A stretch of DNA of 64,000 nucleotides. Source: an uncultured Fretibacterium sp. (lineage in GTDB: Bacteria > Synergistota > Synergistia > Synergistales > Aminobacteriaceae). The notes under the pieces are model-generated. The model searched no databases and was not told where the DNA came from. It saw only the letters and a list, made by a program, of their open reading frames with translations. Below, in pieces: positions 52,348 through 60,589 of this stretch (positions within the stretch are counted from its first letter, which is position 1; the number at the start of each line of letters is the position of its first letter). A program made the position numbers and the translations under genes. Location: assembly GCA_946183145.1 (NCBI GenBank), contig CAMGZM010000004.1, forward strand, positions 1 to 64,000, in the 5' to 3' direction.

Positions 52348-53610
52348 TTGCACGCAATCGAAAAGATTCTCATGAAGAACAGCGGAAAATCATCAATCGA
52401 AACCGGCGAAATTGTTACGGCAAAAATAGATTTCGCAGAGATTAACGACTTGTACCTTCAGACCGTATACTCATTCTACGAGATGGGCGGCGTAAAAGTC
52501 TGGGACAATACGAGGTGCGCTTTCGTTTTCGACCATTACGCCCCCTGCCCCGACATAAAGAGCGCGGAAAATCACAAGGCCATGCGTGAATTTGCCGTCA
52601 AAAACAACCTCAAGTATCACTTTGACACAAACGCGGGAGTCTGCCATCAGGTTTTGGCGGAAGCGGGACTCATTTACCCCGGCATGATTGTTGTTGAGAC
52701 TGACAGCCACACGACAACGCAGGGAGCATTCGGCGCAATGGGCACGGGCTGCGGAGCTACTGACATGGCTACGATTCTCATGACGGGCGAATTATGGTTC
52801 AGAGTCCCGGAAGTTATCGAGGTCAGGTTAGAGGGCGAGACTCAAAAGGGCGTTTACCCGAAAGATGTCGTGCTTGCTGTTTTGGGGAAAATCCGCGCTG
52901 ACGGTGCAGTCTACAAGGCAATTGATTTCACAGGGAGCTACGTTGACGGACTCAATGTCGCCGGGAGAATGACAATCTGCAACATGGCCGTAGAAATGGG
53001 CGCGAAAACTGCCTACATGCAGCCGAATGATGATGTGATTGATTTCGTCAGCAAAAGAGCCGTAAGACCGTATGAAGTCCAGCACACAGATAAAGGCTAC
53101 AAATACGCCGAGTCCTACGTCTTCAATGTCTCAGAATTAGAGCCTGAATTAGCATGTCCCAGCAGCGTCGAGAACGTTCACACATTGAGGAGCGTTGTTG
53201 CTGAAGGAGACGTGAAACTCAATCAGGGCTATATAGGCTCATGCACAGGCGGAAGAGTCGAGGATATAGAGATAGCCGCAAAGATTCTCAGAGGCAAACA
53301 CATTCCCGAATACACGAGGCTTGTTGTGATTCCGGCATCACGTGAAGTAATGCTTGAGTGCATAGCAAGAGGATACATCACGGACTTGATGAACGCGGGC
53401 GCAACGATTTCGACTCCGGGCTGCGGCGCGTGTCTCGGAGCGCATGAAGGGATATTAGCCCCCGGTGAAGTCTGCATTACCAGCACAAACAGGAATTTTC
53501 CCGGCCGTATGGGATCAACAGAAGCGTTAATGTATCTTGCGAGTCCTGCAACTGTTGCCGCAAGCATTCTCAACGGGAAAATCACAGACCCGCGCGAATA
53601 TCTCGACTAA
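52348..53610 (+). CDS. leuC: 3-isopropylmalate dehydratase-type hydro-lyase, large subunit
   Basis: A 420-residue aconitase-family large subunit with the three Fe-S cysteines (one in GSCTGGRVED, two in TPGCGACLGAHEG) and the substrate-loop motif ETDSHTTTQGAFGAMGTGCGATDMA. The LeuC group also covers homoaconitase and dimethylmalate or methylcitrate-type dehydratases. leuA and leuB are not near, so the substrate may not be isopropylmalate. The start TTG at 52348 has AAGGGGG 8 bases upstream; the track ATG at 52330 overlaps that SD. Confidence 0.85.
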   Translation: MHAIEKILMKNSGKSSIETGEIVTAKIDFAEINDLYLQTVYSFYEMGGVKVWDNTRCAFVFDHYAPCPDIKSAENHKAMREFAVKNNLKYHFDTNAGVCHQVLAEAGLIYPGMIVVETDSHTTTQGAFGAMGTGCGATDMATILMTGELWFRVPEVIEVRLEGETQKGVYPKDVVLAVLGKIRADGAVYKAIDFTGSYVDGLNVAGRMTICNMAVEMGAKTAYMQPNDDVIDFVSKRAVRPYEVQHTDKGYKYAESYVFNVSELEPELACPSSVENVHTLRSVVAEGDVKLNQGYIGSCTGGRVEDIEIAAKILRGKHIPEYTRLVVIPASREVMLECIARGYITDLMNAGATISTPGCGACLGAHEGILAPGEVCITSTNRNFPGRMGSTEALMYLASPATVAASILNGKITDPREYLD

Positions 53611-53623
53611 AGGAGGCTTCATC

Positions 53624-54127
53624 ATGCAGAAAGTTTTGACGGGAAAATGTATCGTAATCGGCGACAATATTGACACGGATCAGATTTACCCCGGGCGTTT
53701 CCTCGCAATCACTAACCCGAAAGAGATCGGCTCTCACTGTCTTTGCGGAGTGAATGAGGACATTGCCGCGAATTTCCCGGCGGGGGGATTCGTTGTCGCG
53801 GGGCGTAATTTCGGGTGCGGTTCGTCGAGGGAACATGCTCCTATTGCGCTGCTCAATATGGGAGCGTGCGCGGTGCTTGCTGACTCGTTCGCGAGAATCT
53901 TTTTCCGCAATGCCGTGAATTTGGGATTACTGCCGATTGTCTGCAAGGGTATCAATCAGCACGTGAAAGAAGGCGAGACTCTTACGCTTGACATTGAAGC
54001 CGGAACAGTGAAGAATGATGAGACGGGAGAAATCTTCCAGTGCGAAAAGTTAGGGGATCAAGCCATGAAGATTCTTGAGGCCGGGGGAATAAAGCCGTTA
54101 ATGCGGGCGAAATTTGCCGGGAAATAA
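53624..54127 (+). CDS. leuD: 3-isopropylmalate dehydratase-type hydro-lyase, small subunit
   Basis: A 167-residue small subunit carrying the swivel domain: GDNIDTDQIYPGRF and GRNFGCGSSREHAPIALL are the family motifs, the latter giving substrate-binding Ser/Arg. It pairs with the large subunit 13 bases upstream behind AAGGAGG. The start at 53624 is chosen because the track start lies within the large subunit gene. Confidence 0.87.
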   Translation: MQKVLTGKCIVIGDNIDTDQIYPGRFLAITNPKEIGSHCLCGVNEDIAANFPAGGFVVAGRNFGCGSSREHAPIALLNMGACAVLADSFARIFFRNAVNLGLLPIVCKGINQHVKEGETLTLDIEAGTVKNDETGEIFQCEKLGDQAMKILEAGGIKPLMRAKFAGK

Positions 54128-54179
54128 TGAATTAGTGTGTACAGCCTGTGAGTCTTGTAAAATGATTCACTGGCTGTTA

Positions 54180-54188
54180 TGCTAAAAT
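54180..54188 (+). promoter_or_regulatory. extended -10 promoter of the membrane polymerase-like gene
   Basis: TGCTAAAAT, 20 bases before the start region; the same nonamer occurs in the stem-loop near 29545. Confidence 0.45.
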
Positions 54189-54204
54189 ATAAACAAAAGG
54201 GGCA

Positions 54205-55641
54205 GTGTTGAAACATATGTTTGAAATGCGTATAAACAGAAAAAATTTTATGATATGTATGTGCATATTTGTGGTGCTGTTTATATGCACGTTATTTCAT
54301 GAAATACCTTTCTTTTCGTATGTTTCACTTGCTGCATTCGTTCTTTTCCTGTACACGATGTTCACAAGAATGACTCATTTTATGGTGACGTATTTCGTTT
54401 TTGTGTTTCTGTCCTCTGGCCTGATTGTAGGTTGTGCCTTATGCGAGTTTAGAGATGCTTATTTGCCGGAATTTGGAGCTTGGGGACATTTTGTAGGTTC
54501 TCTGCCTTTATTAATTCTGTTGTATGTATTATTATTTCTTGCAATCGCGTTCTTTGACGGAATAAATGAAAATCGATTAAAAAATACCCAAAACACTGTA
54601 ATACAAAAGAACCATTACCCTGCTGTGTGTCACTATGTCTCCGTGCTGTGTTCAATGATAATGCTTTTTCTCTTCTTAAGGATCATAAGAAATCCTGCGT
54701 TTTTAATGGGTTATAGCCGCGGGGAATATGCAGAACAATTCGGCAACCGTTCCGGGATATTCGGCAGCCTTGATAAGAGCATGTATATCTTTCTTGCTTT
54801 TGCGCTTCTGGACTATATGAACGGATATAAACGTACGGGGAAAATAGGTATTGCATCGTATTTCCTTTATTATTTATGGAGCGGACATAAATTCGGTACT
54901 TTTTTTAATTTTGCGGTCATTTTTATATTCGTCTTCCATGATCGATTGCTTGAGATTGAAAAAAAACGATTGACTAAGTTTATTCGTACTGCTTTCGTTG
55001 CTATTTTTCTACTTTTAGGTTTAACATCCTTATTAGCAGTTAATATGTCCAGTAAAGCTATAAATTGGGGTACTATGCTCGATTTCTTACTTATGAGGAT
55101 ATCCTCGCAAGGAGGAATCTGGTATAAAACATTTGAGATAACAGATCAAACTCACTTGAATGAAATAGATGATGAGATTCAAGGAATGATAGAACGTCCT
55201 GCTCACCCTGAGAATTATATAAAGTATGGAATGTATAAGATGATGTGTTTGTGTGTCGAGCACAAAAACAAAGTAAAGTTCATAAATAAAGCTATTGAGA
55301 CTGGTTATGTATTTACTGAAGCAGCCTGTGCAAGTTCATATTACTATTTAGGGACTGCCGGAGGAATTATTTTCATCATTTTCCATGCCTTTGCCATTTC
55401 TTTAACTTTTAATTTATTATTCGCATCATTAAGACGGAATAAAGTTGTTAGAATAATTCTTTTGCTAAGAATGTACAATATTCTGAGATTTTCTCTTTTT
55501 TCACTCGAATACGTTAGTGCATACTTTAATTTATTGTCAATTATCGGATATGCGATTATTATAGTTGGCTTTTGGCAGGATCACGCGGCAAACAGAAAAT
55601 CATTTCAACATGCTGAAGCCTATAGAAATTCTTTAGCGTAA
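54205..55641 (+). CDS. multi-span membrane protein, O-antigen polymerase/ligase-like
   Basis: A 478-residue protein with 10 or more hydrophobic segments and a large loop between about 285 and 380 (ISSQGGIWYKTFEITDQTHLNEIDDEIQ...), a layout seen in Wzy-type polymerases and related oligosaccharide proteins. No single motif proves it. Its base composition is visibly more AT-rich than the neighbours, as is common for glycan polymerases gained by transfer. It stands alone without glycosyltransferases, between leuD and tsaD. The start may be GTG 54205 or TTG 54208 after AAAAGGGG. Confidence 0.6.
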   Translation: MLKHMFEMRINRKNFMICMCIFVVLFICTLFHEIPFFSYVSLAAFVLFLYTMFTRMTHFMVTYFVFVFLSSGLIVGCALCEFRDAYLPEFGAWGHFVGSLPLLILLYVLLFLAIAFFDGINENRLKNTQNTVIQKNHYPAVCHYVSVLCSMIMLFLFLRIIRNPAFLMGYSRGEYAEQFGNRSGIFGSLDKSMYIFLAFALLDYMNGYKRTGKIGIASYFLYYLWSGHKFGTFFNFAVIFIFVFHDRLLEIEKKRLTKFIRTAFVAIFLLLGLTSLLAVNMSSKAINWGTMLDFLLMRISSQGGIWYKTFEITDQTHLNEIDDEIQGMIERPAHPENYIKYGMYKMMCLCVEHKNKVKFINKAIETGYVFTEAACASSYYYLGTAGGIIFIIFHAFAISLTFNLLFASLRRNKVVRIILLLRMYNILRFSLFSLEYVSAYFNLLSIIGYAIIIVGFWQDHAANRKSFQHAEAYRNSLA

Positions 55642-55697
55642 AAGTCATGTCGGCTTTGTTCTCTGAAATTTCATAAACATAATAAATCTCTGGTTTA

Positions 55698-56684
55698 TCA
55701 TAAACTGTGCAATGATGGATCCGGCATTACGTCATTCATTCTGACTCCACGCTCCCACGAATTTGCGCCCGCCATCGCTATCATCACCGCATTGTCCGTA
55801 CAGCGTCCCTTAGCCGGAAGCCACGTGCGGAATCTCTCATCACTTCTCAGAGCCTCACGCAATGCACCATTCGCAGACACTCCGCCGGAAGCCGACACTT
55901 TGCGAATGCCCGTAATCTTCACAGCGAGATTCACTTTTGCCATGAGAGACTCTGTTACTGCACGCTGAAATGACGCGCAAAGATCATTCACCGGGATATT
56001 ACCGCCGTCAAATTTCTTCACCTGCCACAATAACGCCGTCTTCAACCCGCTGAAGCTGAACTCTATTTTGTCCGTGTTCTTCAACGGAATCGGGAAATCG
56101 AACGCGTTAGGATTACCCGTTTTCGCGAGCCTCTCTATCTCAGGGCCTCCCGGGTATTTCAGGCCGAGAATCCTCGCTGCTTTGTCGTATGCTTCCCCGG
56201 CAGCGTCATCACGAGTCTGGCCGAGAAGCTCATACTTCCCGAAATCATGAACGCAAATTATCTCCGTGTGTCCTCCTGAAACTATCAGCGACAAAAACGG
56301 AGGCTCTAAATCTTCAGCGTCAACAAGAGGCGCGAACAAATGCCCCTCAAGGTGATTCACTCCGATTAAAGGGACATTCCACGCCTGAGACAACGCCCGT
56401 GCGGTCATTACTCCGACAATCAGCGAACCCATCAAGCCAGGCCCGCGAGTTACCGCTATAAGGTCTAAATCATGGCCGGATATATCGCACTCTCTCAACG
56501 CCGCGTCAACCAACGGCAGAAGATTCTCAAGATGTTTACGGGCTGCAAATTCGGGTATCACTCCGCCGAATCGCGAATGATCTTTTATCTGGCTCGACAG
56601 AAATTCACAGAGTACTTCACGATCGTTGCGGATTACTGCGACTCCCGTGTCATCACAGCTTGTTTCTATTCCTAGTGTCAGCAT
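55698..56684 (-). CDS. tsaD: tRNA N6-adenosine threonylcarbamoyltransferase TsaD
   Basis: A 328-residue ASKHA-fold enzyme that transfers threonylcarbamoyl to A37 of ANN-decoding tRNAs, with TsaB, TsaC and TsaE. Motifs: GIETSCDDTGVAV at the start, the metal HxxxH in NHLEGH, the nucleotide site SGGHTE and the late ASGGVSANGALRE and DNAVMIA. It lies 3 bases after a small ORF and shares its transcript with ispDF. Confidence 0.95.
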   Translation of the reverse strand: MLTLGIETSCDDTGVAVIRNDREVLCEFLSSQIKDHSRFGGVIPEFAARKHLENLLPLVDAALRECDISGHDLDLIAVTRGPGLMGSLIVGVMTARALSQAWNVPLIGVNHLEGHLFAPLVDAEDLEPPFLSLIVSGGHTEIICVHDFGKYELLGQTRDDAAGEAYDKAARILGLKYPGGPEIERLAKTGNPNAFDFPIPLKNTDKIEFSFSGLKTALLWQVKKFDGGNIPVNDLCASFQRAVTESLMAKVNLAVKITGIRKVSASGGVSANGALREALRSDERFRTWLPAKGRCTDNAVMIAMAGANSWERGVRMNDVMPDPSLHSL

Positions 56685-56686
56685 GT

Positions 56687-56869
56687 CTACATGTATGAGT
56701 TATCCTGCACAAATTCAGGCCATGAATGGTCAACAAAATCATCATACGCGTCAAAAAGCGGCGGTGTCATAATTTCATCGTTGAAGATATACTGCTCGAA
56801 TCCGTTTAACGCCAATTCACCAAACCACAATTTAGAGTCGCATTCTCTGTTGTGTTTGAACGCTAACAT
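56687..56869 (-). CDS. 60-residue hypothetical protein between ispDF and tsaD
   Basis: An acidic, aromatic-rich small protein (LFDAYDDFVDHSWPEFVQDNSYM at the end) with no family recognised. It is likely to be real: its ATG overlaps the ispDF stop (ATGTTAG), AAGGTG lies 7 bases upstream, and its stop is 2 bases before the tsaD start, so it is threaded into an operon. The function is unknown. Confidence 0.65.
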   Translation of the reverse strand: MLAFKHNRECDSKLWFGELALNGFEQYIFNDEIMTPPLFDAYDDFVDHSWPEFVQDNSYM

Positions 56870-57981
56870 CTCTCAATCACCTTCCCTAATGTCGCAACAG
56901 CATGGCACGTTATGCACAATCCGCGCCCGGAGTCGTCAAGATTCTCTGCTGACTTGAATTTTATGTTTACAGGGAAAAATTCAGACAAGTTACGCATAAT
57001 TTCTTCACGGTATTTGTTGAGACGTGGAACTTGAGCCGTGATTACCGCGTCAACAAATTCTACGCTCCATCCTTCAGCCGCAACAAGCCTCATAACTTCA
57101 CGCAGCAAATTCACACTGTCAGCACCCCGGAATCTCTCATCACTCGCCGGAAAAATATTGCCGATGTCAGGAAGACCCGCGCCCCCTAAAATCGCGTCCA
57201 TTATTGCGTGTGTGAGTACATCAGCGTCAGAATGTCCCAGCAAACCCAGCGGAGAGTCTATTCTCACGCCTCCGAGTATCAATTTTCTGTCAGGTACGAG
57301 CCTGTGAATATCCCAGCCGAGGCCCGTCCGTATGATTTTCTGTTCGCTTAATGCGCGCGCTATCGTCATGTCGTCTTTCACCGTCGCTTTGAAGTTAAGC
57401 CTCTCGCCGTCAACATATCTCAATTCATGGCCGGATTTGAGCCACGATTCAGCCTCGTCTTTTGCTGACGGGGAATCTTTCACAGCCTCAATCAGTTTCA
57501 GCCGGGGAAAAACTTGCGGAGTCTGCGTGATGAATAACCCTTCACGGTCAACTGATGAGATTTTCCCCTCGTCATCAATCCTCTTCAGGGCATCGCTTAC
57601 GGGCAATAGGGGAATGACTCCGGCATCATCATTCACAGAGTCAATCAACCGCCGGAACAATTCAGGACTCGCAAAAGGTCTCGCGGCATCATGCACCATG
57701 ACATAATCACACGCGGCCATGTTCAGACCGTTCAAGACTGATTCAGCGCGTTCATTTCCTCCGTGAACAATTCGCAGGGGAATATTGTTGTTCCATTGAG
57801 GAGTCAGAGTCTCACCTTTCGGAATCACAAGTACGATTTCACGTATTGAGTCAGAAAGTTTTGCGGCATTTTCCGCGCTCCATCGCCATAATTCACGGTC
57901 TCCGAGAGTCATGAACTGCTTTTTTCCGCCGAATCTTGTTCCTTTTCCGCCTGCTGCTATGATGAATGAAAACTCCTTCAA
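56863..57981 (-). CDS. ispDF: bifunctional IspD/IspF enzyme
   Basis: A 372-residue fusion for two MEP steps. Residues 1-215 are IspD, the CTP transferase (IIAAGGKGTRFGGKKQF; VMVHDAARPF). Residues 216-372 are IspF, the cyclodiphosphate synthase (GLGWDIHRL; LGHSDADVLTHAIMDAILGG with metal-binding Asp/His). The C-terminal IspF motif reads KSAENLDDSGRGLCITCHAVATL where KATTxExLGFxGRxEGI is usual, a noticeable variation. With dxs it gives the window three MEP activities. It overlaps recR by ATGA. Confidence 0.93.
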   Translation of the reverse strand: MKEFSFIIAAGGKGTRFGGKKQFMTLGDRELWRWSAENAAKLSDSIREIVLVIPKGETLTPQWNNNIPLRIVHGGNERAESVLNGLNMAACDYVMVHDAARPFASPELFRRLIDSVNDDAGVIPLLPVSDALKRIDDEGKISSVDREGLFITQTPQVFPRLKLIEAVKDSPSAKDEAESWLKSGHELRYVDGERLNFKATVKDDMTIARALSEQKIIRTGLGWDIHRLVPDRKLILGGVRIDSPLGLLGHSDADVLTHAIMDAILGGAGLPDIGNIFPASDERFRGADSVNLLREVMRLVAAEGWSVEFVDAVITAQVPRLNKYREEIMRNLSEFFPVNIKFKSAENLDDSGRGLCITCHAVATLGKVIERC

Positions 57982-58556
57982 ATTTTCCGCCTTCCTTCAA
58001 GTGCTGTGTGAAGAGTCATCCTGTCAGCAAACTCAATGCTTCCTCCCAAAGGCAGACCGTAAGCAAGCCTCGTAATATTCTTGACACCGAGTCCCTTCAG
58101 AATGTCAATCAGCGTGTAATACATCATATCTCCCTCAATTCGCGGCGATGAAGCTATGATTACTTCCGACGGCTTGAGACTGCGTATATGTTTTGCGAGG
58201 AAATCGGCTGACTCGTCTGTGAGTTCTCCCGAAATCCTTCCGCCTAAAACGTGATAGAGTCCGTTGTAGATTCCTGACTGTTCAAACGCTGAGAGAGACT
58301 CTAAATCGTCAACAACGCACAATATATCCCGGTCGCGCAAAGGGTCTGTGCAAATTCTGCACGGGTCTTTCTCCGAGACATTTCCGCACTGCGAACAGGT
58401 TACGAGATTCTTCTTGAGACTGGAAATCAGCCCGCCGATTCGCTGTAATTCTTTGTCGTCCTGCTTCAGAAGGTAGAATGCTATACGCCGTGCGCTTTTA
58501 GGGCCTAACGAGGGAAATTTTTTCAGGGCGTTTATGAGGCTGTCAAGTGATTCCAT
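57978..58556 (-). CDS. recR: recombination protein RecR
   Basis: A 192-residue RecFOR-pathway protein: a helix-hairpin-helix (LINALKKFPSLGPKSARRIAFYLL), a C4 zinc finger (CSQCGNVSEKDPCRIC) and a TOPRIM domain (ILCVVDDLESLSAFEQSGIYNGLYHVLGG). It loads RecA at gaps together with RecO. The start at 58556 removes an 11-residue extension that overlaps ybaB. Confidence 0.96.
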   Translation of the reverse strand: MESLDSLINALKKFPSLGPKSARRIAFYLLKQDDKELQRIGGLISSLKKNLVTCSQCGNVSEKDPCRICTDPLRDRDILCVVDDLESLSAFEQSGIYNGLYHVLGGRISGELTDESADFLAKHIRSLKPSEVIIASSPRIEGDMMYYTLIDILKGLGVKNITRLAYGLPLGGSIEFADRMTLHTALEGRRKI

Positions 58557-58566
58557 TGCGTGAGAA

Positions 58567-58878
58567 TTAGAGTCCCATTCCCATAGCACCGAGCGCGCTT
58601 GTTATTCCGCCCATTTTCTCGCTCATTAATTCACGGCTCTTTTTGAGTCCTTCATTCACTGCTGAGATTATGAGGTCTTCAAGCATTTCTTTGTCGTCAG
58701 GATTTATGACTTCCGGGTCAATCTTCACGGCTTTCATGTCGCCCTGCCCGGTGAAAACTGCCGTAACCATTCCGCCCCCGACGCTTGCCTCTACAGTTTC
58801 GTTCGCTAAATTCTCCTGTATCTGCATCATCTGGGACTGCATTTGTCTGGCCTGCTTCATTATGTTGTTGAGCTTCAT
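58567..58878 (-). CDS. ybaB: YbaB/EbfC nucleoid-associated protein
   Basis: A 103-residue dimeric DNA-binding protein (MKQARQMQSQMMQIQENLANETVEASVGGGMVTAVFTGQGDMKAVKIDPEV). It is usually encoded as dnaX-ybaB-recR; here ybaB-recR is kept, but dnaX is not upstream, where a divergent gene begins. Confidence 0.95.
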   Translation of the reverse strand: MKLNNIMKQARQMQSQMMQIQENLANETVEASVGGGMVTAVFTGQGDMKAVKIDPEVINPDDKEMLEDLIISAVNEGLKKSRELMSEKMGGITSALGAMGMGL

Positions 58879-58929
58879 TCATAACTCTCCTTGTTGTGTT
58901 GGGATTTTTCCGCGTCAATTCTATCACGT

Positions 58930-58936
58930 GTATAAT
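58930..58936 (+). promoter_or_regulatory. -10 box for the DUF554 gene
   Basis: GTATAATAG, with the TATAAT-type box about 35 bases before the start and no clear -35. It lies in the short divergent region between ybaB and the DUF554 gene. Confidence 0.45.
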
Positions 58937-58970
58937 AGGCCGAAAATGTGAAGGAGCAAAAATTTTCATC

Positions 58971-59675
58971 ATGCTGGAAATCTTCAAGTCAATCACCGCA
59001 GGAGGAACTGTATTCAATTCGCTCGCTGTAATTTTAGGAAGCTCAATCGGAATCATTGCCGGAAAATTCATTCCCGAAAAAACAAATGATACTATCTTCA
59101 ACTGTTTGGGACTCTTCACGATATATGTCGGTGTAAATATGACTCTGAAGACTCAGCACTCAATCGCCGTATTACTGAGTCTAGTGCTTGGTACATTAAC
59201 TGGAGAAATTTTAGGGATTGAGACAAAGCTGAACTCATTGGGCGATACGCTGAAAGCAAAAATTCACACGTCAAACGCAAAATTTACGGAAGGATTTGTG
59301 AGCGCGACTCTGTTGTTCTGCGTCGGATCGATGGCGATAATCGGATCAATTGAGGACGGCTTGAGGCATAACCCGGAGATTCTCATGACGAAAGGAATAA
59401 TGGACTGCATAGCGGGATCAATGCTTGCGGGGGCGTACGGAGTCGGCGTAATGTTCTCGGTTGTTCCGATGTTCATATATCAGGGAGCAATAACGCTCGG
59501 AGCTTCATGGGCTGAAAGCGTCATAACGGAGTCAATGTACGCGAATATTTCGGGGCTTGGCGGATTGATGATTATGGCAATAGGACTCAACATGATGAAA
59601 GTTACGCGGCTGAAATTGGGCGATATGCTTCCGGGGTTGATTTATGTTGTGTTCCTCACGATGATTTTTGCGTGA
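58971..59675 (+). CDS. DUF554 (YdfK/YqgA-like) membrane protein
   Basis: A 234-residue membrane protein with about seven hydrophobic segments; GTVFNSLAVILGSSIGIIAGKFIPE, CLGLFTIYVGVNMTLKTQ and DCIAGSMLAGAYGVGVMFS mark the DUF554 family. Function is unknown; a transport role has been suggested in general for the family. The start at 58971 keeps the family's usual N-terminus. Confidence 0.85.
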   Translation: MLEIFKSITAGGTVFNSLAVILGSSIGIIAGKFIPEKTNDTIFNCLGLFTIYVGVNMTLKTQHSIAVLLSLVLGTLTGEILGIETKLNSLGDTLKAKIHTSNAKFTEGFVSATLLFCVGSMAIIGSIEDGLRHNPEILMTKGIMDCIAGSMLAGAYGVGVMFSVVPMFIYQGAITLGASWAESVITESMYANISGLGGLMIMAIGLNMMKVTRLKLGDMLPGLIYVVFLTMIFA

Positions 59676-59716
59676 TATAATTCAGAAAATTTCCCAAAGA
59701 AAGGACGACTAACAAA

Positions 59717-59848
59717 TTGAGCTTCAGGAATAATATTCCTTACGGCTTACGGCAGTTATGCTCATTAATCAGTTCAAATAATTCCTGTTCACACAATCAG
59801 ACAATAAATTTTCCCTGCGTTATTTCGCTGCGTAAGGGGGAATGTTAA
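59717..59848 (+). CDS. possible 43-residue ORF before the KdsB-like gene
   Basis: TTG at 59717 opens a frame (SFRNNIPYGLRQLCSLISS...RKGEC) that ends in TAA touching the next TTG start. AAAGGA lies 12 bases upstream. There is no family and the composition is not distinctive, so it may be only leader sequence. The 173-base gap holds nothing else that I can support. Confidence 0.22.
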   Translation: MSFRNNIPYGLRQLCSLISSNNSCSHNQTINFPCVISLRKGEC

Positions 59849-60589
59849 TTGCGTGTTGTAGGAATAATTCCTGCGCGCTATGGTTCAACGAGGCTTCCGG
59901 GAAAACCGCTTAGGCTTATTCTTGGCCGGCCTATGCTCCAATGGGTTTATGAACGCACACGTTCGGTTAAGAAACTCGATGTGATATATACTGCTACCGA
60001 TGATGAAAGGATAAAGGCTGTATGTGATGAGCTGAATATCCCCGTTATAATGACTTCAGACAAGCACAGGACAGCCGCAAACCGCCTTGCAGAAGCTGCT
60101 AAGACAATAAGTGCTGATTTCTACGTGCAGATTAACGGAGACGAGCCGTTGATAGAACCACGCGCAATTGAGGCCGCAATACCTGACTATATACCGCAGG
60201 ATAAAGAGTTCGGAACGAATGTTATAACTGAAATGACAGATCCTGTACAGGTTATAGATACTTCAAACATAAAGATGGTTTTTGACTGCGGCATGAATGC
60301 TCTTTACATGTCCCGTGCCCCGGTTCCTTATCCGTTCAAGTCTCTTAACTTCAAATACTATAAGCATGTCGGCATAATCGGCTATAACAAAAAAATGCTG
60401 GATTTCTACGCTGACTCCCAGCCCGGCCGCTTTGAGCTTATCGAGGGAATTGACACGCTGAGATTCATTGACTACGGGAAACAATTGAAACTCTCAATAG
60501 TTGAAAACTGCAGATGCCTGTCAGTTGATACTGAGAAAGATTTAGAGATAATAACGCAAATAATGAAAGAGGAAAATAATGTACATTAA
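59849..60589 (+). CDS. CMP-ulosonate (KdsB-like) cytidylyltransferase
   Basis: A 246-residue nucleotidyltransferase activating a 2-keto-3-deoxy sugar acid with CTP. It has the KdsB N-terminus IIPARYGSTRLPGKPLRLILGRPMLQWVYERT, then DVIYTATDDERI, a Mg site YVQINGDEPLI and YMSRAPVPYPFK...KHVGIIGYNKKMLDFY. Kdo is the usual substrate, but the next gene is an aldolase overlapping by 11 bases and no other Kdo gene is near, so a different ulosonic acid is possible. TTG start behind AAGGGGGAA. Confidence 0.88.
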   Translation: MRVVGIIPARYGSTRLPGKPLRLILGRPMLQWVYERTRSVKKLDVIYTATDDERIKAVCDELNIPVIMTSDKHRTAANRLAEAAKTISADFYVQINGDEPLIEPRAIEAAIPDYIPQDKEFGTNVITEMTDPVQVIDTSNIKMVFDCGMNALYMSRAPVPYPFKSLNFKYYKHVGIIGYNKKMLDFYADSQPGRFELIEGIDTLRFIDYGKQLKLSIVENCRCLSVDTEKDLEIITQIMKEENNVH

